Assembly: GCA_025454175.1 (NCBI GenBank)
Contig: JALOOX010000032.1
Location: forward strand, 1-40,631
DNA length: 40,631 nucleotides
DNA from: Syntrophobacteraceae bacterium
Lineage (GTDB): Bacteria > Desulfobacterota > Syntrophobacteria > Syntrophobacterales > Syntrophobacteraceae
Reading direction: 5' to 3'
Shown here: piece after piece, positions 16,384-25,205 of the stretch
Numbering within the stretch: position 1 is the stretch's first letter
How the letters are laid out: the number at the start of each line of letters is the position of its first letter
Notes under the pieces: model-generated
Told to the model about the DNA's origin: nothing
The model's database searches: none
What the model saw: the letters and a program-made list of their open reading frames with translations, nothing else
Program-made: the position numbers and the translations under genes

Positions 16384-16893
16384 TCACTTCTGCCACCACG
16401 GCTTCCTGGTTGGGGGTCTTCCTTTGGAACCAGGCTCCGGCCGGTCTGGATGATCATATCCACTTTCGCCTTCCGCCGTACCTCGGGCTTCTCGACTCTG
16501 GTCCAGAAGCTTCCGGGTGCGGGCCAGCTCGGCTTCCGTGGCTCTCAATGCCAGTTCAAGCTCCTGTCGCCTGGCCTCCGCGGCTGCAAGGAGCTCGCAT
16601 TCCTTGCGAAGCTCGCCCAATTCGATGAGAAGGCTCTCATAGCGTGCGCGACTGATGCTCACAATGTCCGTGGTCGCTGCCTGAAACGCCGTCCTGGCCG
16701 ATTCACGGTCGGTTTTCGCCCGGCGAGATCGCCCCAGGTCCTCCACCTCCGATTTCAGGAGCCAGGTTCGATGGTGGATCTTCACTTTGGTCAGCAAACC
16801 GGATGCAAGATGCCTCTGGATGGTTTTCGTTGAAAGCCCGAGGAGGTTCGCTGCTTCCTCGATGCTGACCCTGGGTCCCGTCTCACGCTCCAT
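16384..16893 (-). CDS. Helix-turn-helix (MerR/excisionase-like) protein with coiled coil
   Basis: A 169-residue protein. Residues 8-52 form a small winged HTH of the MerR/excisionase type (VSIEEAANLLGLSTKTIQRH, then HRTWLLKSEVEDL). Residues ~75-140 are strongly heptad-like and rich in Glu, Leu and Arg (coiled coil), so it is probably a dimer or oligomer. The C-terminal ~30 residues are polar and basic. It converges on the cyclase gene (110 bases between stops). No phage or integrase gene is nearby, so a chromosomal DNA-binding role is more likely than excision. Target unknown. Confidence 0.72.
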   Translation of the reverse strand: MERETGPRVSIEEAANLLGLSTKTIQRHLASGLLTKVKIHHRTWLLKSEVEDLGRSRRAKTDRESARTAFQAATTDIVSISRARYESLLIELGELRKECELLAAAEARRQELELALRATEAELARTRKLLDQSREARGTAEGESGYDHPDRPEPGSKGRPPTRKPWWQK

Positions 16894-17307
16894 TCGATGC
16901 CCCCCATCGCTGTGCTTGTATTTTCGGAGTCACTATTTTCACAATATCACGATCCAGGCCTTTGAAGCCAGTGACAGCCCGTGACCCGCGGCTTTGAAGT
17001 CAGGGCTGGCTGTGCTCGAGCCGTTTTGGGTCCGGGGGGTGTCGATGCCTGATATGGCTGGAGCATTGTTCATCACTATTCGGTTGCCACCCCTTTTCAC
17101 CTGATTTATGGTTGCTCACGCCTGCGGAGGGTCGGAAGCTCGCTTCCGCGCCATGGCCGGGGGGCGGACTCAGGGTTGGTGCAAGTGCTCTTTTTGATGG
17201 AATGAGTTTTCTCCGTGGTCTCTGAGCCTGGGTCCAGGCATCTATTTTGAAAGGATGCCGCCGGCCTGCATGGATCAAGGTGTCGCGAGTCTTATTGAGG
17301 ACTGAGC
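16894..17307. other. Divergent intergenic region without a gene
   Basis: A 414-base gap between the HTH gene and cheZ. It holds a partial direct repeat CTTTGAAGCCAG / CTTTGAAGTCAG (near 16958 and 16990), flanked by AGCCC/GGGCT complementary segments, and a small hairpin CGGAAG/CTTCCG with loop CTCG (about 17140-17156). I see no convincing sigma-70, sigma-54 or sigma-28 promoter in it. Confidence 0.4.
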
Positions 17308-18771
17308 ATGAAAAAGGCAGATTTGCAGAGGCTCACTGAAAAGGTCCGGGGTGCTGAGGCGGCGATGGCTGCCCTTGAAAAGGGGGAGCTGTCCACGGAG
17401 CAGGCCGTGGAGGAGGCCGTGAAGCTCATGGGAGAATTTCACGCTCAGGCCAGCTCCCTTGGCTCCAAGGGGCTGGCCCAACTGGGGAAGATGCTGGAGA
17501 AGTTCGGGTCCGCTCCGTCTCCGGGTGCCGAACTGCTGACGACCCTTTCTTACGCGCTGGGGGTCCTGCGCAAGGGGATGGAGGATGCAAGCGCCGAGGG
17601 TTTGCGAGCGGCCATGGTGGAGTGCCTCGAGGTTCTGGGGGTGGAGCCCCTCGAGCTCTCGGTTCCTTACCAGTCCGAGTCCTCGGACAAGGGAAAGGCC
17701 GGGCGGGAGAAATCGTGGTCCGTGGAGACCGTCGAGTCCGAGGCTCCGGCAAGAAAGCCCGCCACCTCCCCGCGGGATACCCTTCCGGCGCAGTCTCCCG
17801 CCGTCGCCAAAAGAACCCCCGCCCCGGTCGACAAACCGGCCCTGGTTGAACGGCCCAAGCCCGTGAAGGCCGAGCCGGCGGCCACCCGTCCGGCGGGGGA
17901 TGCGACGCGACACCTCTCGGGAAAGATCATCGCCACTACTGGGCCGGACGACCAAACAGCGCGAATCGAGATGCCAAAGGAAAGCCTTGAGAAGATGGAG
18001 TATCTGCTCCGTCCGTTCGATGCGGATAACCCCATCACCCAGCAGCTTTCGGCTGACGATGAGCTCCTGAAGGACGTGCTCAAGGAAATGAAGGCGTTCA
18101 TGGCTTCCTTCGTGGACGGAGACCTCGATCAAGCCCAGACGGCCCTGGAGAGCATTGCCAATCTTCAAGGCGATACTGGCCTTTTCAATGAGATCGGTGC
18201 CATGGCGAGGAGCCTTCACACCTCCATCAAGGACCTCTCGCATACCCTGGATCCAGAATTGAAGGAGATGGTTGAAGACAAGCTTCCCGATTCGGAAAAC
18301 CGGCTGGAGCACATCCTCGAGCTGACCGAGAGCGCGGCCAACACCACCATGGATCATGTGGAGGTCATTCGGAAGCGAATGGAGGCCGACGAGGCCAGGC
18401 TCAAGCGACTGGAGCAGCACTTCGCGCGGCTGAAGCCCATGGGAGAGGGCGCCCGTCGCCGAATGACCGAGAATTCGAAGCTGTTGCAGGAGCTGAGGGG
18501 CTCGTTTGAAGCGACCGAGGCGGATTTGGCCATCATATTGACGTCACAAGGTTACCAGGATCTGACCGGGCAGATCATCACCAAGATAGTGAGCTCCCAG
18601 AAGGAGCTGGAAACCAAGCTGGTGAAGCTGGTGAGCTATTTTGGGGGCAAGGTCCGCCGGGATGTCGGCAGGAGAAAGGATGAGCTTTACGGGCCGGCCC
18701 ATGCCAGGAGCGATGGCGCCGTGCATTCACAGGACGAGGTCGACGCCCTGCTGGCGGAGTTCGGATTCTGA
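17308..18771 (+). CDS. cheZ: Long CheZ-type chemotaxis phosphatase
   Basis: CheZ dephosphorylates the response regulator CheY-P. The C-terminal half is recognisable: a long helical hairpin (~250-445) carrying SQGYQDLTGQIITKIV, in which Asp418 and Gln422 match the catalytic pair of E. coli CheZ (Asp143, Gln147), and an extreme C-terminus DEVDALLAEFGF that matches the CheY-binding tail. At 487 residues it is more than twice the E. coli length (214). The first ~115 residues are a predicted helical domain, joined by a Pro/Ala/Lys-rich linker (~120-205). No other che or flagellar gene is in the window. What the extra domain does is unknown. Confidence 0.82.
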   Translation: MKKADLQRLTEKVRGAEAAMAALEKGELSTEQAVEEAVKLMGEFHAQASSLGSKGLAQLGKMLEKFGSAPSPGAELLTTLSYALGVLRKGMEDASAEGLRAAMVECLEVLGVEPLELSVPYQSESSDKGKAGREKSWSVETVESEAPARKPATSPRDTLPAQSPAVAKRTPAPVDKPALVERPKPVKAEPAATRPAGDATRHLSGKIIATTGPDDQTARIEMPKESLEKMEYLLRPFDADNPITQQLSADDELLKDVLKEMKAFMASFVDGDLDQAQTALESIANLQGDTGLFNEIGAMARSLHTSIKDLSHTLDPELKEMVEDKLPDSENRLEHILELTESAANTTMDHVEVIRKRMEADEARLKRLEQHFARLKPMGEGARRRMTENSKLLQELRGSFEATEADLAIILTSQGYQDLTGQIITKIVSSQKELETKLVKLVSYFGGKVRRDVGRRKDELYGPAHARSDGAVHSQDEVDALLAEFGF

Positions 18772-18834
18772 GGGGACCACCTCTTGACATACAGGTTATG
18801 ATGAAAACGGAAAGACCCTCTCTTTCCTCCTCCT

Positions 18835-18872
18835 GAGGAAGCCGGGTTCTCCTCCTCCTTCCCGGCTTCCTC
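18835..18872 (+). terminator. Terminator hairpin after cheZ
   Basis: A perfect 12-bp stem, GAGGAAGCCGGG with CCCGGCTTCCTC, and a 14-base pyrimidine loop lies 63 bases after the cheZ stop. The following TCTCTCCC is pyrimidine-rich but not a pure T-tract. Confidence 0.65.
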
Positions 18873-19107
18873 TCTCCCGACCTCCCCATTGTTTTTTCAG
18901 CCAGCCTTCGACTCTACTGTTCCACGCCTGCGAAAATAGGGTGTTCACCTCATTTACAATTGAGACTTTATGAATATCATGGTTGATGAGACACAACCAC
19001 GCTGCTAGACACCTTTGCCGCTCCGTATCGCAAGGATTAAAAGAGCTCACATTTTCGGTTCATTGTGTTTTCCATCCTGCTTGCATTGAAGGGAACAGGT
19101 GGAGCCC
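18873..19107. other. Remainder of the cheZ downstream gap
   Basis: With the terminator this completes a 336-base gap. It is more AT-rich than the surroundings. It contains AATTGAGACT (18958-18967), identical to 10 bases of the minus-strand reading of the perR dyad at 22845-22860, but without a matching second arm. No gene seen. Confidence 0.35.
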
Positions 19108-19557
19108 ATGAAGCCCGTAACACGCCGGCAGATCATTCACGATTATCTCCAGACGCTGGAGCTCCTCAAATCTCCTGTCCGCATTGACTGGGAGCTGCCT
19201 TGCTCCAAGCGCGATATACAGCGCGCGATCAGGGAGGAATTGCTGGAGAATCCCGCGAGCGACATCCGCGATCAACTGGAAGTGGCCTATGCCGAGACCG
19301 AGTCCTTCATCTCCGTGGAAGAGTATGAGCTTCTGAGCAGATTCAAGGAGACCTGCTCTGTTGCGGAGCGGCTGGCTCGGAGTGGAACGCCCGGGGACAT
19401 TCTGGCCTCTTCGCGTCTCATGGAGCGCATCTGCGGCGAAAAGGCCGTCAAGGTTTTGGAGCGGATTTCCCAGGCAATGAGAAGGCAGTTGGACTCAATC
19501 CGATCCCTTCACATGATGGCTGCCTCCATTGGCTTAAAGAACGCGTCTCCCACCTGA
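19108..19557 (+). CDS. Hypothetical protein
   Basis: A 149-residue, mostly helical, soluble protein that I do not recognise. The N-terminal half has charged helices (TRRQIIHDYLQTLELLKSPV, then PCSKRDIQRAIREELLENPA), followed by FISVEEYELLSRFKETC and a C-terminal helix ending in MMAASIGL. No signal peptide, membrane segment or metal motif is seen. The start is ambiguous: ATG at 19108 has GGTGGAG close upstream, and an in-frame GTG at 19099 is an alternative. It stands between cheZ and a convergent gene, but a link to chemotaxis is only positional. Confidence 0.65.
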   Translation: MKPVTRRQIIHDYLQTLELLKSPVRIDWELPCSKRDIQRAIREELLENPASDIRDQLEVAYAETESFISVEEYELLSRFKETCSVAERLARSGTPGDILASSRLMERICGEKAVKVLERISQAMRRQLDSIRSLHMMAASIGLKNASPT

Positions 19558-19566
19558 GGCTTCAGC

Positions 19567-19582
19567 GGGCACGCTCGTGCCC
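19567..19582 (+). terminator. Terminator hairpin between convergent genes
   Basis: GGGCAC/GTGCCC with loop GCTC, perfect 6-bp stem, 9 bases after the stop of the preceding gene. A mixed T-rich stretch follows (ATTGTATTCTTCCTT). Confidence 0.5.
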
Positions 19583-19610
19583 CCCATTGTATTCTTCCTT
19601 GCGTTGATCC

Positions 19611-20246
19611 TCAATCCCTCGACGGGGAGTCGCGTCTTTTGACGAAGAGCCCGTCCTCCCGGTAGATCCTGCTCAGAACCCGAGCGAGTTCCTCGTCCGG
19701 AAACGCCAGGGAGAGCTTGAGGGCTTCAAAAGCTTTTCGAATCAGCCGGATGCCGTTTTCCATCGATGGGGATCCCAGGGAGTGAGTCAGCGTGTAATAG
19801 CCCCAAATCTTGAAGGGAAGGTCATAGCCCTCCCGCTCGGACAATTCGAGGAAGTCGTAAATAACGGAGCTTCCCTCTTCAAACAGGTAGCTTCTCCCCC
19901 GTACGGGAAGGGGCACATCCTCCACGTCCAAAAAAAGACTGTAATTCCGCTCCAGGTAATCGCGCAGCATGGCCACCTCGTCCTCGGAAAGGAAGCGGTC
20001 GACCGTGCGTTCGAGCTGTCTGCGCTCCCGGTCTCCCAACGCCGCATAGTCGGCGATGGCAATGGAATAGTCGATGTGGGGGTGAGGCCGGTCCAGACAG
20101 TACCAGTTGAACCTGACCTCACTGTAGATCATCTCACCCTTGGCGAAGTCCCCGATGGAATAGGCTTTGAAAAGGCGGGGTGAGAGCTCCACGGGCCCCT
20201 TCTCCCGGTCCTTGCCTCCCTGGATGACATGGAATCGTCTCGCCAT
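19611..20246 (-). CDS. Hypothetical protein
   Basis: A 211-residue soluble protein of unknown function. It starts MARRFHVIQGGKD and is rich in aromatic and acidic residues (FNWYCLDRPHPHIDYSIAIA, FLSEDEVAMLRDYLERNY, VIYDFLELSEREGYDLPFK). The C-terminal third is helical (GIRLIRKAFEALKLSLAFPD). No signal peptide or transmembrane segment is present. AGGAG lies 7 bases before the ATG. I find no known catalytic motif. Confidence 0.7.
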   Translation of the reverse strand: MARRFHVIQGGKDREKGPVELSPRLFKAYSIGDFAKGEMIYSEVRFNWYCLDRPHPHIDYSIAIADYAALGDRERRQLERTVDRFLSEDEVAMLRDYLERNYSLFLDVEDVPLPVRGRSYLFEEGSSVIYDFLELSEREGYDLPFKIWGYYTLTHSLGSPSMENGIRLIRKAFEALKLSLAFPDEELARVLSRIYREDGLFVKRRDSPSRD

Positions 20247-20448
20247 GATGGGCTCCTGTGACTGGCTGCAGGCTTGCTGGTGTGTTCAAGGCTTTCGGGT
20301 TCCTTTAAAAAATAGTATAAGCTCGAATGAGGTATGGAGGGAGAGAGCCTTTTCGTGCTCGACCCCACGCGGCATGGACCCGGGTGAATGCGGAGGATGA
20401 CCCTGTGCCGGAGAAGAAGACTGGTGGCTCATGTCAGGGGAGGTGTTT

Positions 20449-20913
20449 ATGCTGAAGGCCAGGGACATCATGTGTCGGAATGTCGTTACCGTCTCGCCCG
20501 AATCGGGGATAACCGAAACCGTCGCCATCCTGCTGGAAAAGCGCGTCAACGGGCTTCCCGTGGTGGACGGGAAGGGTCGGCTCCAGGGCATTATCTGCCA
20601 AAGCGATCTCATTGCACAGCAGAAAAGGGTGCCGATTCCGTCGGTTTTCGCGCTGCTCGGAGGTTTGATTCCACTTCAATCACCACGAGACCTGGAAAAG
20701 GAAGTGGAAAAGATCGCAGCCATTCGCGTCGCTCAGGCCATGACTCCGAAGCCGGTGACGGTCACCCCGGAGACCTCCCTGGAGGAAATCGCCACCCTCA
20801 TGGTCGAGAAGAAGTATCATACCCTGCCGGTGGTCGAGGATGGGAAGCTAGTCGGCATCATTGGAAAGGAAGACGTGCTGAAGACTCTCATGGCCAGGCG
20901 GGAGGTTGACTGA
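20449..20913 (+). CDS. CBS-domain pair protein
   Basis: A 154-residue protein made of two CBS motifs forming one Bateman module, which typically binds adenine nucleotides or other ligands. CBS1: ARDIMCRNVVTVSPESGI through GLPVVDGKGRLQGIICQSDL. CBS2: VAQAMTPKPVTVTPETSL through TLPVVEDGKLVGIIGKEDV. The linker contains FALLGGLIPL, which is often seen in such stand-alone proteins. The start at 20449 is preferred because GGGGAGG lies 5 bases upstream; an in-frame ATG at 20431 lies before that ribosome-binding site. The partner it regulates is not in the neighbourhood. Confidence 0.88.
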   Translation: MLKARDIMCRNVVTVSPESGITETVAILLEKRVNGLPVVDGKGRLQGIICQSDLIAQQKRVPIPSVFALLGGLIPLQSPRDLEKEVEKIAAIRVAQAMTPKPVTVTPETSLEEIATLMVEKKYHTLPVVEDGKLVGIIGKEDVLKTLMARREVD

Positions 20914-20936
20914 GGGCCGGTTTGGGGGGCCCTTTG
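20913..20936 (+). terminator. Possible terminator after the CBS gene
   Basis: AGGGCC/GGCCCT, 6-bp stem with loop GGTTTGGGG, directly after the stop codon and followed by TTGG. Weak tail. Confidence 0.4.
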
Positions 20937-21030
20937 GTAGACCATTGTGACAAATGGATTGCGATGCGTCGAGCACCGGTGTGCCCAGCGCCACGGGCTT
21001 CGCCCTGGGGGCTGCGCATTGCCGCAAACC

Positions 21031-22707
21031 TCAGGCGATTTCCGCTGACCCCATGTTTCCCACCGCCTTGATGTCGCAGAAAGGCTCATTTCGGTAGTCA
21101 TCCCAGGCCAGCTGAAAGACAACATCGTGCGTTCCTCCATTCAGCCACCGGGAATGATCTGGTCTTTCGATCGCGCGCCACAGGATTCCCGGTAATCGGT
21201 CCGCCAGCAGGACTCGCAGATGGTTTCGCCTTGGGCCAAAACAGCCCCTGGGCCGGATGGTGACATCTCGAAAGAGGAAGGCGGGCGGCGGGTTGCCCAC
21301 CCCGTGGGGCTCCAGGTCTCTCAGGGCGTACTCGAGCTCTGGTGTTACCCAGAGCGGGTCTATACAAACGTCGATAGTCCTCCTCCATTGAAACATTGCC
21401 GGCGGCTGTCCGGAGATGATGGCTTCCAGTCTGGCGGAGAAATCATCGATGGCGTGCGCCTCAAGGGTCAGGCCGGCCGCCATCTGGTGCCCTCCCCATT
21501 TGAGCAGGAGGTCATCGCAACCGGAAAGCGCACGATGCAGATCGAGGCCCTGAATGCCGCGGGCCGAGCCTCTGGCGATGCCCGCGGATTCCTCGATGGA
21601 TAGAATGACCACGGCGCCCAGTTGCAGATCCTGAAGTACCCTGGACGCCAGGATCCCCACCAGTCCCAGCGGCCAGCGCGGATCGCCCACGACCAGGGTG
21701 CGTCGGCCCGGCGGGACTTCTTTAATGCGGCCTCGAATTTCCTCGATGATCCGCTGCTCGTCGGTCTGCCTCTGGATGTTCAACCGATTCAGTTCCAGGG
21801 CCAGCTGAGCGCCCCGCTCCTCATCCTGGCACGTGAGCAGGTCGTGAGCCAGGCTGGCGTCCGCCAGTCGCCCCGCCACATTGATGCGGGGGCCCAGGCG
21901 ATACCCCAGGTGTCGGGCGGTCAGCCTCTTTCGCTCCAGACCTGCCGATTCAATCAGAAGACGCATGGGCGCGGAAGCGTTGGTGTTGAGGGATGCCAGG
22001 CCCTGGTGCGCCAGGATGCGGTTCCCTTCGACCAGCGGCACCATGTCCGCGATGGTTCCCAGGGCAGCCAGCTGAAGGTAGTGGCCGCCCAGCTTGGGAT
22101 GTGGAAAGCCCTCACCCATGGCTTTTCTCAAGCGGGTCAGAAAGAGAAGGGTGAGTCCGGAGGCGGAGAAATCCTTGAAGGCGGAGTGGCAGCCCGGCTG
22201 TTTCGGATTAACCAGCACGCTGGCTGGCGCGGTTCCGTTGGACGGGACCTCGTGATGATCGATAACGACGGTGTCAATCTGCCTCGATCGCGCCAGAGAG
22301 ATGCCTTCAACATCCCGCGTTCCACAGTCGAAGATGAGAAAAAGCGATGCGTCGGGGTGCGCATGCACCGCCCGGGGTGGCATGCCGTAGCCCTCCGAGC
22401 GGAGGGGTATGTAGGTCTCGAACCGGGGATATCCGATCTCCCTGAAGAAGCACGACGCCTGAGCGAGGGAGGTGATCCCATCGCAGTCGTAGTCGGAAAC
22501 CAGGACGATTTTACCGCCCTTGTCCATGTGTCTGGCCACGACCCGGGCTGCTTCGTCGATCCCTTTCATGACGACGTATCCGGCCAGATCTCGAATGTCG
22601 GGGTGGAGCTGACCCGCTTCCATGGCCCGGTTTTCGAGCAGGATCTCCAGCAAATCATGAATGTTGCCGGGGCGGCGGTCGGTCTTGAGCTCCCAGCGCT
22701 CCTGCAT
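21031..22707 (-). CDS. recJ: Single-stranded-DNA-specific exonuclease RecJ
   Basis: RecJ degrades single-stranded DNA 5' to 3' in recombination and repair. The DHH phosphoesterase motifs are intact: VSDYDCDGITS (motif I; usual DYDADG), IFDCGTRDVEG (II), VIDHHEVPS (III) and LAALGTIADMVPL (IV). The DHHA1 part contains RINVAGRLADASLAHDLL and LKWGGHQMAAGLTL with the GGH motif, and a C-terminal OB region completes it. I start at MQERWELKTD (22707; GGAGAG upstream), giving 558 residues. Further in-frame starts at 22827 (ATG) and 22857 (TTG) would overlap the perR promoter and lack ribosome sites. It is divergent from perR. Confidence 0.93.
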   Translation of the reverse strand: MQERWELKTDRRPGNIHDLLEILLENRAMEAGQLHPDIRDLAGYVVMKGIDEAARVVARHMDKGGKIVLVSDYDCDGITSLAQASCFFREIGYPRFETYIPLRSEGYGMPPRAVHAHPDASLFLIFDCGTRDVEGISLARSRQIDTVVIDHHEVPSNGTAPASVLVNPKQPGCHSAFKDFSASGLTLLFLTRLRKAMGEGFPHPKLGGHYLQLAALGTIADMVPLVEGNRILAHQGLASLNTNASAPMRLLIESAGLERKRLTARHLGYRLGPRINVAGRLADASLAHDLLTCQDEERGAQLALELNRLNIQRQTDEQRIIEEIRGRIKEVPPGRRTLVVGDPRWPLGLVGILASRVLQDLQLGAVVILSIEESAGIARGSARGIQGLDLHRALSGCDDLLLKWGGHQMAAGLTLEAHAIDDFSARLEAIISGQPPAMFQWRRTIDVCIDPLWVTPELEYALRDLEPHGVGNPPPAFLFRDVTIRPRGCFGPRRNHLRVLLADRLPGILWRAIERPDHSRWLNGGTHDVVFQLAWDDYRNEPFCDIKAVGNMGSAEIA

Positions 22708-22816
22708 GCTCCATCTCTCCAGTCGTCTCGCGTCGGAGCCCTGCCGGGACCCCATTCCGGGCAGAGCGGCCGAGGCCCATGGGTCGCATTTCCGTAAATA
22801 GTGGATAAGCCTCTTG

Positions 22817-22845
22817 TTGACAATCATGGAATAGAGCTTAATAGT
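22817..22845 (+). promoter_or_regulatory. Promoter of the perR operon
   Basis: -35 TTGACA (22817-22822), a 17-base spacer and -10 AATAGT (22840-22845; 4 of 6) point to a start near 22852, about 17 bases before the perR ATG. Confidence 0.6.
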
Positions 22846-22860
22846 AATGAGTCTCAATTA
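22845..22860. promoter_or_regulatory. Putative PerR/Fur-type operator
   Basis: TAATGAGTCTCAATTA is an imperfect dyad: TAATGAG and CTCAATTA pair except for one extra A. It overlaps the -10 end and predicted start of the perR promoter, the expected place for an autoregulatory repressor site. It does not match the classical E. coli Fur box closely. Confidence 0.5.
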
Positions 22861-22868
22861 CATTGGGG

Positions 22869-23276
22869 ATGGCCTTGTCACAAAAGCGAAATCCGCGCAT
22901 GACCATTCAGCGGCGCATGATCCTCGACGAACTGCGCGCGTCGCGATCTCATCCGACGGCGGATGAGATTTACGATCGTGTTCGGCGCAGGCTGCCCCGC
23001 ATCAGTCTGGGTACGGTTTACCGAAACCTGGAGGCCCTGGCGTCTCAGGGAGCCATCCAGCGCCTGGATCTGGCCGGAGTTCAGAGGCGGTTCGACCACA
23101 TGCCCGCTCCCCATCATCATATTCGATGTGCTCGCTGTGGGAGGCTTGAGGATATCGTGATCGGGACGTCGACGCCGATTGGGGAGCTCGTCCGTGATGC
23201 GCGTGGTTTCAAGATCCTCGATGTGAGCCTTGAATTCCTGGGCATATGCCCTGAATGCCAGGGATCCAGTGACTGA
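22869..23276 (+). CDS. perR: PerR-type peroxide-sensing Fur-family repressor
   Basis: A 135-residue Fur-family regulator with an N-terminal winged helix ([24 protein letters not shown]) and a metal-binding C-terminal domain. By alignment with B. subtilis PerR at a constant offset of nine, all five regulatory-metal ligands are kept: His28, Asp76, His82, His84 and Asp95. The structural zinc cysteines Cys87, Cys90, Cys127 and Cys130 are also kept. Asp95 (Fur proteins usually have Glu) favours PerR. Rubrerythrin and flavodiiron genes follow directly, agreeing with a peroxide/oxygen regulon. The ATG at 22869 is chosen over the TTG at 22863; GGGG directly precedes it, so the ribosome site is poor. 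Confidence 0.9.
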   Translation: MALSQKRNPRMTIQRRMILDELRASRSHPTADEIYDRVRRRLPRISLGTVYRNLEALASQGAIQRLDLAGVQRRFDHMPAPHHHIRCARCGRLEDIVIGTSTPIGELVRDARGFKILDVSLEFLGICPECQGSSD

Positions 23277-23326
23277 AGGGACAGGGAGATCCATTGACCA
23301 ACGACCAAGAACATGAAGGAGGTTTT

Positions 23327-23902
23327 ATGCCAGATTTGAAGGGAAGCAGGACCGAAGCGAATCTGTTGGCGGCTTTTGCGGGTGAATCTCAGGCCAGGAA
23401 CCGTTACACGTACTTCGCATCCAAGGCCAAAAAGGAAGGATATGTGCAGATCGCCGACATATTCGAGGAAACGGCCAACCATGAAAAAGAGCACGCCAAG
23501 CGTTTCTTCAAGCTGCTGGAAGGCGGCGAGATCACGGTGACCGCCGCGTTTCCGGCGGGTGTGATTGGAACGACCCTGGAGAACCTCAAGGCCTCCGCCG
23601 AAGGGGAGAATCACGAGCATACACAGATGTACCCCGAATTCGCCCGCATTGCCGAGAGCGAGGGTTTTCCGGCCATCGCGGAGGTCTTTCGCGCCGTGGC
23701 AGTGTCCGAAAAGCAGCACGAGAAGCGTTATTTGGGGCTTGCGGCTAACATCGAGAACGACCAGGTTTTCAAGCGCTCCGGCACGGTGGTCTGGCGCTGC
23801 AGGAACTGCGGCTACCTGCATGAAGGCAATGGAGCACCCGAGGAGTGCCCGGCCTGCGATCATCCGACAGCCCATTTTGAGATCCTGGCCGAGAACTGGT
23901 AG
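23327..23902 (+). CDS. rbr: Rubrerythrin
   Basis: A 191-residue non-haem diiron peroxidase reducing hydrogen peroxide to water with electrons from rubredoxin. The four-helix diiron domain has [41 protein letters not shown] and [10 protein letters not shown], giving the expected Glu/His ligands. The C-terminal rubredoxin-like Fe(Cys)4 site is [10 protein letters not shown] and CPACDHP. The start at 23327 has a strong AAGGAGG 4 bases upstream, 50 bases after the perR stop. It belongs to the PerR operon. Confidence 0.96.
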   Translation: MPDLKGSRTEANLLAAFAGESQARNRYTYFASKAKKEGYVQIADIFEETANHEKEHAKRFFKLLEGGEITVTAAFPAGVIGTTLENLKASAEGENHEHTQMYPEFARIAESEGFPAIAEVFRAVAVSEKQHEKRYLGLAANIENDQVFKRSGTVVWRCRNCGYLHEGNGAPEECPACDHPTAHFEILAENW

Positions 23903-23991
23903 CCTTCTTATGCAGCAATTCACCCCATTCAGGACCGACACGAAAACAGCTCGAAAGGCTTTCGATGCTCGAAGCAGCGAGGAAATGATAC

Positions 23992-25188
23992 ATGCAGCCA
24001 GTTGAGATCAAAAAAGATATCCACTGGGTGGGTGCCGTGGATTGGGATATTCGTGACTTTCACGGCTATTCCACCCCAAAAGGGACTACCTACAACGCCT
24101 TTCTCATCATGGATGAGAAGATTGCCCTGGTGGATACCGTCAAGAAGCCCTTCCTGGACGACCTGGTCCGGAACATTCAGAAACTGACAAGTCTCAAGAA
24201 GATCGACTACATCATCGTGAACCATGTCGAGATGGACCATTCCGGGTCTCTTCCGGTCCTCATCGACATGATCCAGCCCGAGAAGGTGATCTGCTCATCC
24301 ATGGGGAAGAAGGCTCTGATCGAGCACTTTCATCGTCCCGACTGGCCCTACGAAGTCGTTGAAACCGGCCAGACCATCAGCCTGGGCAAAAAGAGCGTCC
24401 AGTTCATCGAAGTGCGAATGCTCCACTGGCCCGACAGCATGGTCACCTATGTGCCCGAGGACCAGCTTCTCCTGTCGAGCGACGGCTTCGGACAGCACTG
24501 GGCCACCTGCGAGCGGTTCGACGACCAGGTGGACATCAACGAGCTGCTTCCCCATGCGGCCAAGTACTATGCCAATATCCTCCTGCTCTACTCGCCGCTG
24601 GTCCAGAAGCTCCTGGCCAACGTTCAGAAGCTCGGTCTCAAGATCGACATGATCGCTCCGGACCATGGGCTCATCTGGCGCAGCCACCCGGACAAGATCC
24701 TGGGGGCCTATGACCAGTGGAGCAAGCAGGTTGCCAAGAACAAGGCCGTGGTGATTTACGACACCATGTGGCACAGCACGGAAACCATGGCCCAGTCCGT
24801 GGCGGATGGATTGATGGAGGAGGGCCTGAGCGTCAAGCTGTTCAACATGAAGGTGAATCACCGCAGCGACGTGATGACGGAGCTGCTCGACTCCAAGGCG
24901 GTGATTCTGGGGTCTCCGACGCTCAACAATGGCATACTTCCCAGTATGGCCGACATCATCTGTTACATGAAGGGGCTCAAGCCGGCCAACAAGGTGGCGG
25001 CGGCTTTCGGGTCCTACGGATGGAGCGGCGAGGCGGTCAAGATCATGACCGAGGCCCTGCATGAAATGAAGTTCAATGTGGTGGAGCCCGGGGCTCGCAT
25101 TCAGTTCGCGCCCAATGCCGACAGTCTCAAGGGCTGTTATGAACTGGGCCGAAAGGTGGGCATGGCTGCCAAGGAAATCGTGAGCTGA
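23992..25188 (+). CDS. Flavodiiron protein (oxygen/NO reductase, FprA/ROO type)
   Basis: A 398-residue class A flavodiiron protein reducing oxygen to water (or NO to nitrous oxide) in anaerobes. The MBL-like diiron domain has all ligands: His78, Glu80, Asp82 and His83 (NHVEMDHSG), His145 (LHWPDS), Asp164 (SSDGFG) and His225 (APDHGLIWR), equivalent to those of Desulfovibrio rubredoxin:oxygen oxidoreductase. Residues ~250-398 are a flavodoxin domain with the FMN phosphate loop YDTMWHSTETMA. A rubredoxin electron donor is not encoded next to it. It lies 89 bases after rubrerythrin and ends before a strong terminator. Confidence 0.96.
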   Translation: MQPVEIKKDIHWVGAVDWDIRDFHGYSTPKGTTYNAFLIMDEKIALVDTVKKPFLDDLVRNIQKLTSLKKIDYIIVNHVEMDHSGSLPVLIDMIQPEKVICSSMGKKALIEHFHRPDWPYEVVETGQTISLGKKSVQFIEVRMLHWPDSMVTYVPEDQLLLSSDGFGQHWATCERFDDQVDINELLPHAAKYYANILLLYSPLVQKLLANVQKLGLKIDMIAPDHGLIWRSHPDKILGAYDQWSKQVAKNKAVVIYDTMWHSTETMAQSVADGLMEEGLSVKLFNMKVNHRSDVMTELLDSKAVILGSPTLNNGILPSMADIICYMKGLKPANKVAAAFGSYGWSGEAVKIMTEALHEMKFNVVEPGARIQFAPNADSLKGCYELGRKVGMAAKEIVS

Positions 25189-25205
25189 AATGTGAAGGAC
25201 CGGCA

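Noticed and set aside
14456..16399. A 647-codon open frame on the minus strand
   Set aside because: It is antisense to the FHA-GAF-cyclase gene, has no family motifs, and arises from GC-rich third positions.
18784..18803. TTGACA and TATGAT promoter after cheZ
   Set aside because: The spacing is only 7 bases, far from 16-18, and no gene follows at a fitting distance.
22708..22857. N-terminal extension of RecJ
   Set aside because: It would overlay the perR promoter and operator, and its TTG/ATG starts lack ribosome sites.
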